From: Paraburkholderia ultramafica
GTDB taxonomy: Bacteria; Pseudomonadota; Gammaproteobacteria; Burkholderiales; Burkholderiaceae
Assembly: GCF_902859915.1 (NCBI RefSeq)
Contig: NZ_CADIKK010000051.1
Coordinates: 1 to 34,651, forward strand
DNA: 34,651 bases
Reading direction: 5' to 3'
Shown here: piece by piece, positions 24,967-34,513 of the stretch
Layout: the number at the start of each line of letters is the position of its first letter
How positions within the stretch are numbered: position 1 is the first letter of the stretch
Position numbers and translations under genes: made by a program
Notes under the pieces: generated by a model
Seen by the model: the letters and a program-made list of their open reading frames with translations, nothing else
What the model was told of the DNA's origin: nothing
The model's database searches: none

Positions 24967-25754
24967 AGATGCCCCGCACTTTCCTGGCTTGCTCTATTTT
25001 CTGGTTGCGCCGCTTCATCGTCGATCCAGCCATAGCCTTTACGCTCCAGCTCCAGCGCCAGTTCATGTGATCCCGACTTCACGATCCGACCATTCGCCAG
25101 CACATGCACGCGATCCGGCACGACGTAGTCCAATAGCCGCTGATAGTGCGTCACGAGCACGATCGCCCGTTCTGGACTGCGCATGCTGTTGACGCCCTGC
25201 GCGACAATCTGCAATGCGTCGATGTCGAGTCCGGAATCCGTTTCGTCGAGAATGGCGAGCCGGGGCTCCAGCACGACCATCTGCAGAATCTCGTTGCGCT
25301 TCTTCTCTCCGCCGGAAAAACCCTCGTTCACGGCTCGATACAGCAGACTCTCGTCCATCTGCATCAGCGTCATCCTCTCCTTGACCAGTTGCAGAAACTC
25401 CATTGCATCGAGCTCCGGCTCGCCACGATACCGCCGCTGCGCGTTCAACGCCGCCTTCAGCAGATAAACGTTGCTCACGCCGGGTATCTCGACGGGATAC
25501 TGGAACGCGAGAAACAGTCCCTGGTGCGCGCGTTCTTCGGGTGCGAGCGCCAGCAGGTCGCGGTCGAGATACGAGACCTCGCCGCCCTTGACAGCAAAGT
25601 CCTCGCGCCCGGCCAGCACCTGGGCAAGTGTGCTCTTGCCCGAGCCGTTCGGGCCCATGATCGCGTGCACCTCGCCGGCCTTCACGCTCAGATCGATACC
25701 GCGCAGAATTCTCTTGCCGTCGACTTCGACTTGCAGATTGCTGATTTCAAGCAT
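24963..25754 (-). CDS. sufC: SufC ATPase
   Basis: A 263-residue ABC-type ATPase of the SufBCD complex. Walker A is GPNGSGKST, the ABC signature region is GFSGGEKKRNEILQ, Walker B is LAILDETDSGLDID, and the switch His is in LVTHYQRLL. ATP hydrolysis drives rearrangement of SufB-SufD during cluster assembly. The start MLEISNLQVEV at 25754 is preferred; the frame continues upstream into the end of sufB. The start is 29 nt from the sufB stop, with AGGG about 9 nt upstream. The C-terminal tail, about 15 residues past the core (AAQPENRASQESAG), is slightly longer than usual. Confidence 0.96.
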   Translation of the reverse strand: MLEISNLQVEVDGKRILRGIDLSVKAGEVHAIMGPNGSGKSTLAQVLAGREDFAVKGGEVSYLDRDLLALAPEERAHQGLFLAFQYPVEIPGVSNVYLLKAALNAQRRYRGEPELDAMEFLQLVKERMTLMQMDESLLYRAVNEGFSGGEKKRNEILQMVVLEPRLAILDETDSGLDIDALQIVAQGVNSMRSPERAIVLVTHYQRLLDYVVPDRVHVLANGRIVKSGSHELALELERKGYGWIDDEAAQPENRASQESAGHL

Positions 25755-25783
25755 GGCCCGAATCCCTCGCGAATCGCTGTGGA

Positions 25784-27228
<1,445 letters not shown>

Positions 27229-27232
<4 letters not shown>

Positions 27233-27732
27233 GCGTGGCCTCCGTCAATGGACGTGCGCGCAGGCGTCGCGCCCGCGCGGTGGCTGGGGATACTGCGCGC
27301 GCGGATCGCGCTGATATCGACCGCGCGCAAGGTGGGGCCCGCCATGTCTGCCAGCGTGACCTGCTGCAACGCTTCGTAGATCAGGCGATTGACCTTCTGC
27401 CAGTTGGCGCGGACCGCGCACGCCGCCTCCTGGATACACAGGCCTGGCGTAGTACTGCATTCGGTCATCCCGATCGGGCCGTCGACAGCGGCGATCACCT
27501 CCGCCAGCGTGATCCGCCCGGGCGGCCGCGGCAGCAGGTAACCGCCGTTTGTGCCGCGCAGCGACTCCACGACACCACCCCGCGTCAGCACTTTCAGCAC
27601 CTTTGACACCGTAGGCATCGCGACGCCGGTCGCCGCCGCAATGCTGCTTGCGCTGTGGACGGCATCCGGATCGCGCGCCATCGCGGTCATGATCACTGTG
27701 CCGTAATCGGCAAGTTTGCTCATGCGCAACAT
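27229..27732 (-). CDS. Rrf2-family SUF regulator
   Basis: A 167-residue Rrf2/IscR-like regulator heading the SUF operon. The winged helix-turn-helix covers residues 1-65 (KLADYGTVIMTAMA, GVAMPTVSKVLKVLTRGGVV, GTNGGYLLPRPPGRI). Three Cys at 92, 99 and 105 (ECSTTPGLCIQEAAC) parallel the cluster-binding Cys of IscR, so it probably senses iron-sulfur status through its own cluster. The start at 27732 has AGGAG 8 nt upstream. A perfect palindrome 19 nt upstream is the likely autoregulatory operator. Confidence 0.93.
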
Positions 27733-27750
27733 CGGGACATCTCCTGTTTT

Positions 27751-27775
27751 AATCAGGACCTATTTGGTCCTGATT
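27751..27775. promoter_or_regulatory. palindromic operator of the SUF operon
   Basis: AATCAGGACC and GGTCCTGATT form perfect 10-bp arms around a 5-nt spacer, 25 bp in all. The nearer edge is 19 nt from the regulator start, so a bound dimer would cover the promoter or transcription start. The length and AT core match the size of IscR/Rrf2 sites, although the half-site differs from the E. coli IscR consensus. No clear -35/-10 pair could be assigned. Confidence 0.8.
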
Positions 27776-28170
27776 GCATCGAAACGAAATCCGCACGTGT
27801 GCAGCGAGTGACACTGTCCTGTGTGGGGATTCCTGGTCACGTCGCCAGCCGCTTTCCGTTTCGGGAGAAGCATTTCGCGAACGACGCAACATCAATTTCA
27901 TTCTAGACCTGTATGCACAACCTTGTCAGTGTATCGATCTTCGTCACGGACCGCTCTGGAGAGACACGCTCCATGCCCGCGAATACCCACTCGCCCGTCC
28001 AGACATTAGTTGTTTGATATCCAGAATATCGAAAACTGATTTAAAGACCGGAATCCACGCTCACCGTTGCCAGCATCGTTGTGGTGCCGACGACGGTGTG
28101 AGCCGCGTACCGGACCGGCGTTTGATTCCTCACGGCGGGCCAGCCTTTTTCTCACGCGAAGTCATACTGC
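27776..28170. other. intergenic region upstream of the SUF operon
   Basis: About 395 nt between the SUF operator and the end of the UspA gene. It must hold the distal part of the SUF promoter. The open frames in it have no recognisable similarity and look non-coding. Confidence 0.5.
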
Positions 28171-28668
28171 CTATGGAGGAGAAGGCCTTGATGCGGTTGC
28201 TGGGGTGCTGGATGGGCCGGCTTGCGTCGACTGCCGGACGACGAGGACCGGGATCTGACTGTGCGTCAGGACCTTTTGGGTCTCGCTGCCGAGTAACAAC
28301 GCGCGCATGCCGCTTCGTCCGTGAGACGCCATGACGATGAGATCACAATTTCGTTGTGCTGCAACGCTGATAATCGCCTCGTACGGGTGGGCGCGATTCG
28401 TAGCAACCGTATCGCACTCGACACCTGCTTGCGCAGCCGCTTTTGCGATGACCGCGAGGTAGTCATCCGCATGCTGTCGGGTGGCCTGGACGACTCGCTC
28501 CTCGGTGTCCGCGATCATTTCGGTGCCGTACGCGAGGACATGAAATTCCGGGATGACGTGGAGCCCCGTGACTTTGGCGCCACTTTCCATGGCGAGCGTC
28601 ACCGTCATTTGAATGGCGGCTTCGGAGAGGGCCGAACCATCGGTCGGCACCAGCAGATGCTTGAACAT
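28171..28668 (-). CDS. universal stress protein, UspA family
   Basis: A 165-residue single-domain UspA protein. It starts MFKHLLVPTDGSALSEAA; the open frame begins 8 codons earlier but the family core starts here and a G-rich site precedes it. The ATP-binding signature G-x2-G-x9-G(S) is present in SHGRSGMRALLLGSETQ, followed by IPVLVVR, so it is probably of the nucleotide-binding type. The last 18 residues are a Pro/Ser/Thr-rich tail. Monocistronic. Confidence 0.93.
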   Translation of the reverse strand: MFKHLLVPTDGSALSEAAIQMTVTLAMESGAKVTGLHVIPEFHVLAYGTEMIADTEERVVQATRQHADDYLAVIAKAAAQAGVECDTVATNRAHPYEAIISVAAQRNCDLIVMASHGRSGMRALLLGSETQKVLTHSQIPVLVVRQSTQAGPSSTPATASRPSPP

Positions 28669-28964
28669 ACGTTTCCCCCCGCAGCCAGACATATTCGCGT
28701 TGACATCCTGCGCCCGTCGCCTGAACGAGGCACGCGTGGATCAAGGCGACCTCTTTCAGTATAGTCACCATGACGAGGGTTTGGCACGCAGCCCATATCC
28801 GTGACAAAGTACCACGCGCTGCTCCAACTGAAGGCCGGTATGGCGAGCGACGGCATTGTCACGGTAACCGGATGTGCTGGTAGAGAGACGACGAAGAACT
28901 CGAAGCCGATCTGTCACCGTTTCCGAACATGTTGATCTCGTCGGTGCTACAGCTTCGTTGCGCG
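28669..28964. other. intergenic region upstream of UspA
   Basis: Contains the presumed UspA promoter. No gene recognised on either strand; it marks the border between core-like genes and the mobile-element-rich end of the window. Confidence 0.4.
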
Positions 28965-29300
28965 TCACCCAGCAGCAATCTTCATCTTTGTGTTTCCCGG
29001 CATGAGCCGCTTCGCCATTCGTCGCAGATTTTGTGCGGTTGCCGCCAGCAAGAACTCGTCGTACGCATCTGTTGGTCCACGCAGTCGCAAGCGGTCACGC
29101 CTCAGGATACGTTTGAGGTGAGCGAAGAACATTTCCACCTTCTTTCGCTCACGGCAAGATTTCCTGTACGCGGGCGTTGTCGCTATGCGCGTGGCCTCGT
29201 CGCGGGCAGCTTCGTGAATGCTGCGGGTGACCTTGCGCATTGGCGTATTCGGACATCTGACTTCGAAGACGCAGGCCGCAGTAGAAATTTACCGAGGTGG
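28965..29300 (-). pseudogene. IS1182-type transposase, C-terminal remnant
   Basis: Only the C-terminal part of a DDE transposase remains. RCPNTPMRKVTRSIHEAARD is followed by RERKKVEMFFAHLKRILRRD and DEFLLAATAQNLRRMAKRL, the conserved end of IS1182-type enzymes (with the catalytic Glu region KKVEM). The reading frame is open from about 29300 to the stop at 28965, but the N-terminal domain and the two catalytic Asp residues are missing. Inverted repeats of the element are not recognisable. The exact 5' limit is approximate. Confidence 0.8.
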
Positions 29301-29407
29301 TGAGCGTCGTTATTGTTCGATCGCCAATGGCGGACGAATCGTAGAAGCAACCGTGCGGCGCGTTTCGCTCATGCTACGATCCATTGGTAGTTGGCAAGGA
29401 GGACGCC

Positions 29408-29629
29408 ATGGATGACGAAGTCTATGCAACTCACACGCATGTGGCGCGCGTCCGGGTGATAGAGACTGTGAAAGGCTTCTACCGTGGATTCGTACACCTG
29501 CGCCGCATAGGGGATGATCCGGGGTCGGCCGAGCAGCATCAGACCGAAGAGGAATTTGCGCGGGAGGTTCAAGCGCGGGATGCCGCGCGCGCTCTTGCCC
29601 GCAAATTGCTCGAAGAGCGCAAGCTCTGA
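29408..29629 (+). CDS. small hypothetical protein (73 aa)
   Basis: A 73-residue soluble protein starting MDDEVYATHTHVARVRVIET, then a likely beta-rich stretch (GFYRGFVHLRRIGDDPG) and a charged helix rich in Ala, Glu and Arg (EEEFAREVQARDAARALARKLLEERK). AAGGAGG lies 5 nt before this ATG, so it is preferred over an ATG 24 nt upstream. First of three small same-strand genes. No family recognised. Confidence 0.6.
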   Translation: MDDEVYATHTHVARVRVIETVKGFYRGFVHLRRIGDDPGSAEQHQTEEEFAREVQARDAARALARKLLEERKL

Positions 29630-29695
29630 ATTCATGCGTCGACGCTGTGAGCTTCGGCGACAATCGAAGCATCGAAAATGACGTTGGAGACGGTT

Positions 29696-29893
29696 ATGGC
29701 AGAAAAACTCAGCCCCAAGGTGGAAGAAGCGCTGCGCGAACTTGCCAGTCGGCCTCTTGGCGAGCGGCCGCTCATGTTGGAATGGGACGTTGAGAGCGAA
29801 CTCCAGCAGCGCGACTTTATCGAAGAGTCAGCGAACGGTGGCTGGTTGATCTCTGAGCGCGGTCGAGCGTACGTACGCGATGCGGACGCCTGA
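29696..29893 (+). CDS. small hypothetical protein (65 aa)
   Basis: A 65-residue acidic protein (MAEKLSPKVEEALRELASRP, then GERPLMLEWDVESELQQRDF, ending WLISERGRAYVRDADA). GGAG lies 6 nt before the ATG. The final segment has the G-W-L-I-S-x-x-G-R-x-Y look of a wing or recognition element, but no family can be named. It starts 66 nt after the previous small gene. Confidence 0.55.
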   Translation: MAEKLSPKVEEALRELASRPLGERPLMLEWDVESELQQRDFIEESANGGWLISERGRAYVRDADA

Positions 29894-29940
29894 ATCCGCA
29901 CGACATTCGACATTGATCCGGAATAGCTTCGGAGCCCGAA

Positions 29941-30186
29941 ATGCAGAATCCAGCTCTATTTCACGTGCTGCTCGATCATCTCGAGGCGATCGGCGCGTCG
30001 ACGCATGACGTCGACCGCTTCGTTGATCGGTGGCACAGACTGAAGTCGCACGAGGCCTTTCCGTGCCCAGTCTGCTACTTAGCCGGCAAGGAGCAGCCGC
30101 TCGCGGCGTTGCCGGCTCAAGACAAATTCGAACCAGTTAAATGCCCGAGCTGCGGAACGCAGTTCGATGTGCCAATCGATGCCTAG
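29941..30186 (+). CDS. small zinc-ribbon protein (81 aa)
   Basis: An 81-residue protein with an N-terminal helical part (HVLLDHLEAIGASTHDVDRF) and a C-terminal zinc ribbon of two knuckles, CPVC at about residues 42-45 and CPSCG at about 68-72, separated by about 23 residues. GGAG lies 7 nt before the ATG. Third of the same-strand small genes, 47 nt after the second. It could bind nucleic acid or a protein partner; function unknown. Confidence 0.65.
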   Translation: MQNPALFHVLLDHLEAIGASTHDVDRFVDRWHRLKSHEAFPCPVCYLAGKEQPLAALPAQDKFEPVKCPSCGTQFDVPIDA

Positions 30187-30479
30187 CGGAAAGGCAATCT
30201 GGGCTTGAGCGACAACCTGACCGCACGCTCGGCATATCCGACGACTCACAGTCGACGATCGGCAGCAAGGCTGCGTCAGGCCCAGATCTCGATGCGTTCA
30301 AGGGAAAAGGCCCCCACTCAGCGGCGCCGCAGTCCGGCTCGACTTCCTCATTTAAAGCTACGCTGAAAAAGGTCAACACCGTTGGGCGATATGTGGTGCT
30401 CGCTCAAATGTGGCCTTGCGGCGCCCAAGCCGCGATCCTCACAGGATCCAGTCGGCTGAGCGCCAAATAAACAGCCTGC
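30187..30479. other. gap between small genes and recombinase remnant
   Basis: About 290 nt. A plus-strand frame (end of 30141-30470, with FKATLKKVNTVGRYVVLAQMW) stays open but has no supporting start and no recognisable family; it may be part of a lost gene. Confidence 0.35.
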
Positions 30480-30945
30480 AACAAGGTCCGGAGAAACGCC
30501 ATCAGCGCGGGATCTTTGGCCCACCGCCGGTTCGCCTTTCGATCGCTGGGGATAGTAAGCCTCGCGAGGGCATTGGCCTTCATCTCCAAATCAATTTCGG
30601 CGTAGACGTTGGTCGTATCGATGGAGACATGACCAAGCCACGCCCGTACGGTTATTGATATCAACGCCGGATCTAAGCAGGTGGGTCGCAGTTGAATGTC
30701 TGATGCTGTGCGGGCTGACGCGCTTGGAGGCGGAGCGAGGGCATATTGGCTCGCGCCTTGGCAGCGTAACGCTCTACGACCGCGTGAATGCCGAAACGCG
30801 TCAGGGGTTGCCCACAGCGGTTGAGGAATACCCGTTCCTGAGGGGGACGTTGACCAGCGAGGTTGCACAACTCTTGCACGGTGTCAGGCCATAGCGGACA
30901 CTGGCGCTGTTTTCTGTCATGGAAATATTTGCATGATCGGAAGGA
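30480..30945 (-). pseudogene. tyrosine recombinase catalytic domain, frameshifted
   Basis: The C-terminal catalytic domain of a phage-integrase-type recombinase is spread over three frames of the minus strand. CPLWPDTVQELCNL through VFLNRCGQPLTRFGIHAVVE is in the first. VSPHSIRHSTATHLLRSGVD (catalytic Arg of R-H-x-x-A-T) is in the second. VRAWLGHVSIDTTNVYAEID (catalytic His and Tyr) is in the third, ending PALMAFLRTLL. Frame changes lie near 30738 and 30660. The N-terminal half is absent, so the gene is dead. The family resembles recombinases found in sets on integrative elements of proteobacteria. Confidence 0.85.
30917..30936. repeat. imperfect palindrome at the junction of two recombinase fragments
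   Basis: A 20-bp near-palindrome (TCATG, G, AAATATTT, G, CATGA) lies exactly where the minus-strand and plus-strand recombinase fragments meet. Both strands read H-D-R-K-x-R across or beside it. Confidence 0.6.
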
Positions 30946-31120
30946 GCGTTGCACACCGTTGAGCAAGAACACTCGTGCCGTCTTAGCCGCGTGGGTTCGG
31001 GAGCCGCCGCGGGCCGCGAATCAGCCATTGTTCCCAAATGCACGTGGGGGCCGGCTGAGCGCACACGGCATGCACTACCTGCTTCGCAAGATGAATCGCC
31101 CAGTTGCAACGCTCCAATGA
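30930..31120 (+). pseudogene. second tyrosine recombinase fragment, opposite orientation
   Basis: A plus-strand fragment of another recombinase: HDRKERCTPLSKNTRAVLAA, then NQPLFPNARGGRLSAHGMHYLL, corresponding to the part of the catalytic domain before the R-H-x-x-R box. The sequence then loses similarity and stops at 31120. Both ends are missing. It runs away from the first fragment, sharing its 5' border. Confidence 0.75.
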
Positions 31121-31448
31121 CTTTGCAGCAGCAGAGCGCGCTTGCTCGGAAGAGCTCTTCTCGTAGCGAGCCGATGAGCGGCTGTTTGTTGGAGGCGAAC
31201 AGTCAAATGTCTCGCCTACACGATTGGCAGTTGTGGGTCGCGCGCGGCCGATCGCCGACACGCTCCGGCTGGCCGGGCTCGGCGATTCACGCTTGCTCCC
31301 GAATCGGAAATCGCGATCGGCTGCATAGGTATGAACGTCCTCACTCCCCAGCGCGTCGGGCGCCCAGGCGTGAGCCGACTGTCGACTGATCGATTAATTC
31401 AGGAAAACAATATGGCCGTACCCAACCGCTCGATGCGCACCATAGGCG
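31121..31448. other. gap between recombinase and STAND remnants
   Basis: About 330 nt with only short open frames and no recognisable similarity. Probably scrambled accessory DNA. Confidence 0.4.
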
Positions 31449-31892
31449 TTGCTCGGAATTGGCACGGTGCGGCACCAGAGCCACACACCTGGGCGGCGAC
31501 AATTACGCTGGGATGAGCTTCCCGAACCCTCCCATGCAGTCCTGGAGAGTCTCATCCGGCATCGACTGCTGCTGCGAGACCGGGGCAAGGTCGAACCTGG
31601 CAATGAGGAGGTCACAATCGTTGAAGTCGCGCACGAGGCGTCGTTTCGACAGTGACCGACCCTTACCAACTGGCTCGACGCGGACGCAGATGCACTCAAG
31701 TCAGTCGACATCGTGCAGCGAACTGCGCAGGAGTGGCAAAAGACCGAGCAGGGGGCGACTTGGCTGGCCCACGTCGGCGATCGGCTAACGGGCGCGGATG
31801 GCCTTGCCTATTTACGGGCTTGCCGCGGGCGCGGGAGATCGCACGCCCCGAGCGCGAGTCGCAGTTGCAACAAATCGCTGAGGAGCAAGCCC
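31449..31892 (+). pseudogene. STAND-type NTPase remnant (end of the effector-proximal part)
   Basis: In one frame the DNA reads LRWDELPEPSHAVLESLIRH, LLLRDRGKVEPG, VTIVEVAHEASFRQ, then TGA at 31653-31655, then PTLTNWLDADADALKSVDIV and AQEWQKTEQGATWLAHVGDR up to GADGLAYLRACR. This is the winged-helix and linker part seen in nSTAND1-WD40 proteins, whose usual text at the stop is R-Q-W-P, so the stop is a TGG-to-TGA change. From about 31830 to 31920 the homologous text (ERESQLQQIAEEQAHVKDEQ) is in the next frame, showing two compensating indels. The NTPase domain and everything further upstream are gone. Confidence 0.75.
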
Positions 31893-33950
31893 ATGTCAAG
31901 GACGAACAGACACGGACAGGGCGCGCGGCGACGCATCCAGGTACTGTTGGGCGTGATCGTGGTCATTCTGATTGCGACAGGTGGGTGGTTCATTTACCAG
32001 ACTCGGGCGGTCGCACGCCAGACTTCCCTTGTGTTGGTGTCGGCCGCGACGACGGCGAACGACGCGGGAATTTATGACCGCGCAATGCGCTTCGCCATGC
32101 TGGCGATGGGGAAAAGCTGGCTCTTGCCGGGATCGGTAGACGCAGAGCTGGAGCTCATGCGTGGCGCGCATGCATCAATGCAAATTGCGTTGCTTAGCGG
32201 GCACCAGGAGCCGGTTGATTCCGCCGCCTTCAGCCCGGACGGTCAGCGAGTGGTGACCGCGTCCTGGGATAGGACCGCGCGTGTATGGGACGTCGCTACG
32301 GGCAAACAGATCGCGCTGCTCAGCGGGCATCAGGGGTGGGTTTATTCCGCTGCCTTCAGCCTGGACGGTCGGCGGGTGGCGACCGCGTCCGTGGACGGGA
32401 CCGCACGGGTGTGGGACGCGGCTACGGGCAAACAGATTTTGCAGCTCAAGGGGGAGGATTGGGTTTATTCCGCCATCTTCAGCCCGGACGGCCGGCGGGT
32501 AGTGACCGCGTCCGCAGACGGGACCGCGCGCGCGTGGGACGCGGCGACCGGCCGGGTGATCGCGCAGCTCACCGGGCATCATGGACCGGTTTTCTCCGCC
32601 GTCTTCAGCCCGGACGGCCGGCGCGTCGTGACCGCGTCCGCAGACAGGACCGCGCGGGTGTGGGACGCGGCGACCGGCCGGGTGATCGCGCAGCTCACTG
32701 GGCATCAGGGGTCGATTCTCTCCGCCGCCTTCAGCCCGGACGGCCGGCGGGTAGTGACCGCGTCCGATGACAAGACCGCGCGGGTGTGGGATGCGGCGAC
32801 CGGCCAGGTGCTCGCGCGGCTCACCGGGCATCAGGGACCAGTTTTCTCCGCCGCCTTCAGCCCGGACGGCCGGCGGGTGGTGACCGCGTCCGCAGACACG
32901 ACCGTGCGGGTGCGGGATGCGGCGACCGGCCAGCTGATCGCGCGGCTCACCGGACATCAGGGACCGGTGAGCTCCGCTGCCTTCAGCCCGGACGGCCGGC
33001 GGGTGGTGACCGCGTCCGATGACAGGACCGCGCGGGTGTGGGATGCGACGACAGGTCAGGCGATCGCGCAGCTCACCGGACATCAGGGGCCGGTGAACTT
33101 CACCACCTTCAGCCCGGACGGCCGGCGGGTGGTGACCGTGTCCGTGGATCGGACCGCGCGGGTGTGGGATGCTGCAATGGGCGAACAGATCTTGCTGCTC
33201 AGCGGGCAACAGGAGCCGGTTGTTTCCGCCGCCTTCAGCCCGGACGGCCAACGGGTGGTGACTGCGTCCCGTGACAGGACCGCGCGGGTGTGGGATGCGG
33301 CGACCGGCCAGCTGATCGCGAAGATCTCCGGAGATCAGGGGGCGGTGAACTCCGCCGCCTTCAGCCCGGACGGCGGGCGGGTGGTGACCGCGTCCGCAGA
33401 CCAGACCGCGCGGGTGTGGGACGCGGCGACCGGCAAACAGATCGCACTCTTCCGCGGGCATCAGGGGGCAGTTTTTTCCGCCACCTTCAGCAAGGACGGC
33501 CAGCGGGTAGCGACGGCCTCCGCGGATCAGACCGCGCGGGTGTGGGACGTGGCCACGGGCAAACAGATCGCGCTGCTCAGCGGGCATCGGGGAACAGTTT
33601 TTTCCGCCGCCTTCAGCCCGGACGGCCAGCGGGTAGCGACCGCGTCCGCGGATCAGACCGCGATGGTGTGGGACGCGGCGACGGGCCAGATGATCGCGCA
33701 GCTCAGCGGGCATCGGGGGGCAGTTGGTTCCGTCGCCTTCAGCCCGGACGGCCAGAAGGTGGTGACCGCGTCCGCTGACGGGACCGCGCGGGTGTGGCCT
33801 GTCCGATGGCTCATGCAGTATCGAGGTCGGAGCCTGGCCGAAGCTGTGTGTAAGGAAAAGCTTGTGGGCGCAAACCTGCTCACAGCCGACGATGAAGCTG
33901 CCCTTTCTCTCATACGCGGGCGCGAGGGTGAAAACGCGTGTGAGTGGTAA
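31893..33950 (+). CDS. membrane-anchored WD40 repeat protein
   Basis: A 685-residue protein from ATG 31893, which has AGGAG 7 nt upstream. An in-frame ATG at 31713 is an alternative that adds 60 residues, 30 of them out of frame relative to homologues. A basic N-terminus is followed by one transmembrane helix (VLLGVIVVILIATGGWFIYQ, about residues 17-36) and a helical spacer. Then come 13 WD40 units of 42 residues (pattern GH-x3-V-x-SAAFSPDGRRVVTAS-x-D-x-TARVWDAATG) and a C-terminal tail (GRSLAEAVCKEKLVGANLL, with REGENACEW at the end). The orientation should place the propeller outside the cytoplasm if the helix is a signal anchor, although the parent STAND proteins are probably cytosolic or differently inserted. 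It is the surviving 3' part of a larger decayed STAND gene. Confidence 0.75.
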   Translation: MSRTNRHGQGARRRIQVLLGVIVVILIATGGWFIYQTRAVARQTSLVLVSAATTANDAGIYDRAMRFAMLAMGKSWLLPGSVDAELELMRGAHASMQIALLSGHQEPVDSAAFSPDGQRVVTASWDRTARVWDVATGKQIALLSGHQGWVYSAAFSLDGRRVATASVDGTARVWDAATGKQILQLKGEDWVYSAIFSPDGRRVVTASADGTARAWDAATGRVIAQLTGHHGPVFSAVFSPDGRRVVTASADRTARVWDAATGRVIAQLTGHQGSILSAAFSPDGRRVVTASDDKTARVWDAATGQVLARLTGHQGPVFSAAFSPDGRRVVTASADTTVRVRDAATGQLIARLTGHQGPVSSAAFSPDGRRVVTASDDRTARVWDATTGQAIAQLTGHQGPVNFTTFSPDGRRVVTVSVDRTARVWDAAMGEQILLLSGQQEPVVSAAFSPDGQRVVTASRDRTARVWDAATGQLIAKISGDQGAVNSAAFSPDGGRVVTASADQTARVWDAATGKQIALFRGHQGAVFSATFSKDGQRVATASADQTARVWDVATGKQIALLSGHRGTVFSAAFSPDGQRVATASADQTAMVWDAATGQMIAQLSGHRGAVGSVAFSPDGQKVVTASADGTARVWPVRWLMQYRGRSLAEAVCKEKLVGANLLTADDEAALSLIRGREGENACEW
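32184..33807 (+). repeat. 13 tandem 126-bp WD40-coding repeats
   Basis: Period 126 nt, 13 units; the third is 3 nt shorter. Each begins at an IA(L/Q)L(S/T)GHQ codon run and ends at WDAATG. Units four to seven are the most alike at the nucleotide level (for example CTTCAGCCCGGACGGCCGGC recurs). The last unit ends in WPVRW instead of WDAATG. Confidence 0.9.
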
Positions 33951-34449
33951 CGTGGTAATGGGACGGGGAGCGGCATGCCACGACTCCATATCATGGCCAG
34001 CGCAGCCGATGGCTTTCACGTCTTCCCGACTAGCCGACGAACAGGCAACCGGCACGATTGCGATGACAACCGGTTCGTGAGCCTCCGCTCGGCGACAAGG
34101 TGACGGACCGGAATAAGTCGAAGCTTGCCCCCCACTCAACGGGCAAGAGTGGGATCGATTTCTTTGTCAACTGGTTGCGCGTTTCAGTCCTCCGCAAGCC
34201 CGGGGTTGGCGAGCGACATCCGCAAACACGCGAAACTGGATGGATGGTTGCGGAAATTGATGGGTATTGAGATGTCGATGTCTGCATTATCCTCAGGAAT
34301 GCAGATGGAAATGACGTGGCCGTTCATGACGCGACGCGCCATCGGGCAACAGCATGCACCTGCGATGACACTTAGCAATAATGCCGCAGGTTAATCATCG
34401 TATACGCGAGCGTTTTGAATGCGTAGTGGACCGCACTGAGACGTTCGAA
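33951..34449. other. intergenic region before the IS6-family element
   Basis: About 500 nt without a convincing gene. One hairpin is visible (CTTGCCC at 34124-34130 pairing with GGGCAAG at 34141-34147) but without a following T-run. A minus-strand frame at 34184-34378 has no supporting site or family. Confidence 0.5.
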
Positions 34450-34468
34450 GCTCTGGTGCAAATAGAGC
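34450..34468 (+). mobile_element. probable left end of the IS6-family element
   Basis: GCTCTGGTGCAAATAGAGC lies 46 nt before the transposase start and resembles the GG(C/T)TCTG-TTGCAAA-type ends of IS6-family elements. The right end is outside the window, so the inverted repeat cannot be verified. Confidence 0.5.
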
Positions 34469-34513
34469 AGGTGAATCGGTTAAAGTGTTGTTCCCCGAAC
34501 TCATCATCCGACA

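Noticed and set aside
32184..33807. Regular 126-bp repeats considered as a CRISPR-like or satellite array
   Set aside because: The repeats stay in one reading frame and translate to WD40 motifs; there are no spacers.
32175..34139. 654-residue open frame on the minus strand opposite the WD40 gene
   Set aside because: It mirrors the 126-nt repeats and high GC of the plus-strand gene, has repetitive Pro/Arg/His-rich translation and no start support. The plus strand encodes a clear WD40 array.
34184..34378. 64-residue minus-strand frame considered as a small peptide gene
   Set aside because: No ribosome binding site, no signal or family features, and it lies in low-information accessory DNA.
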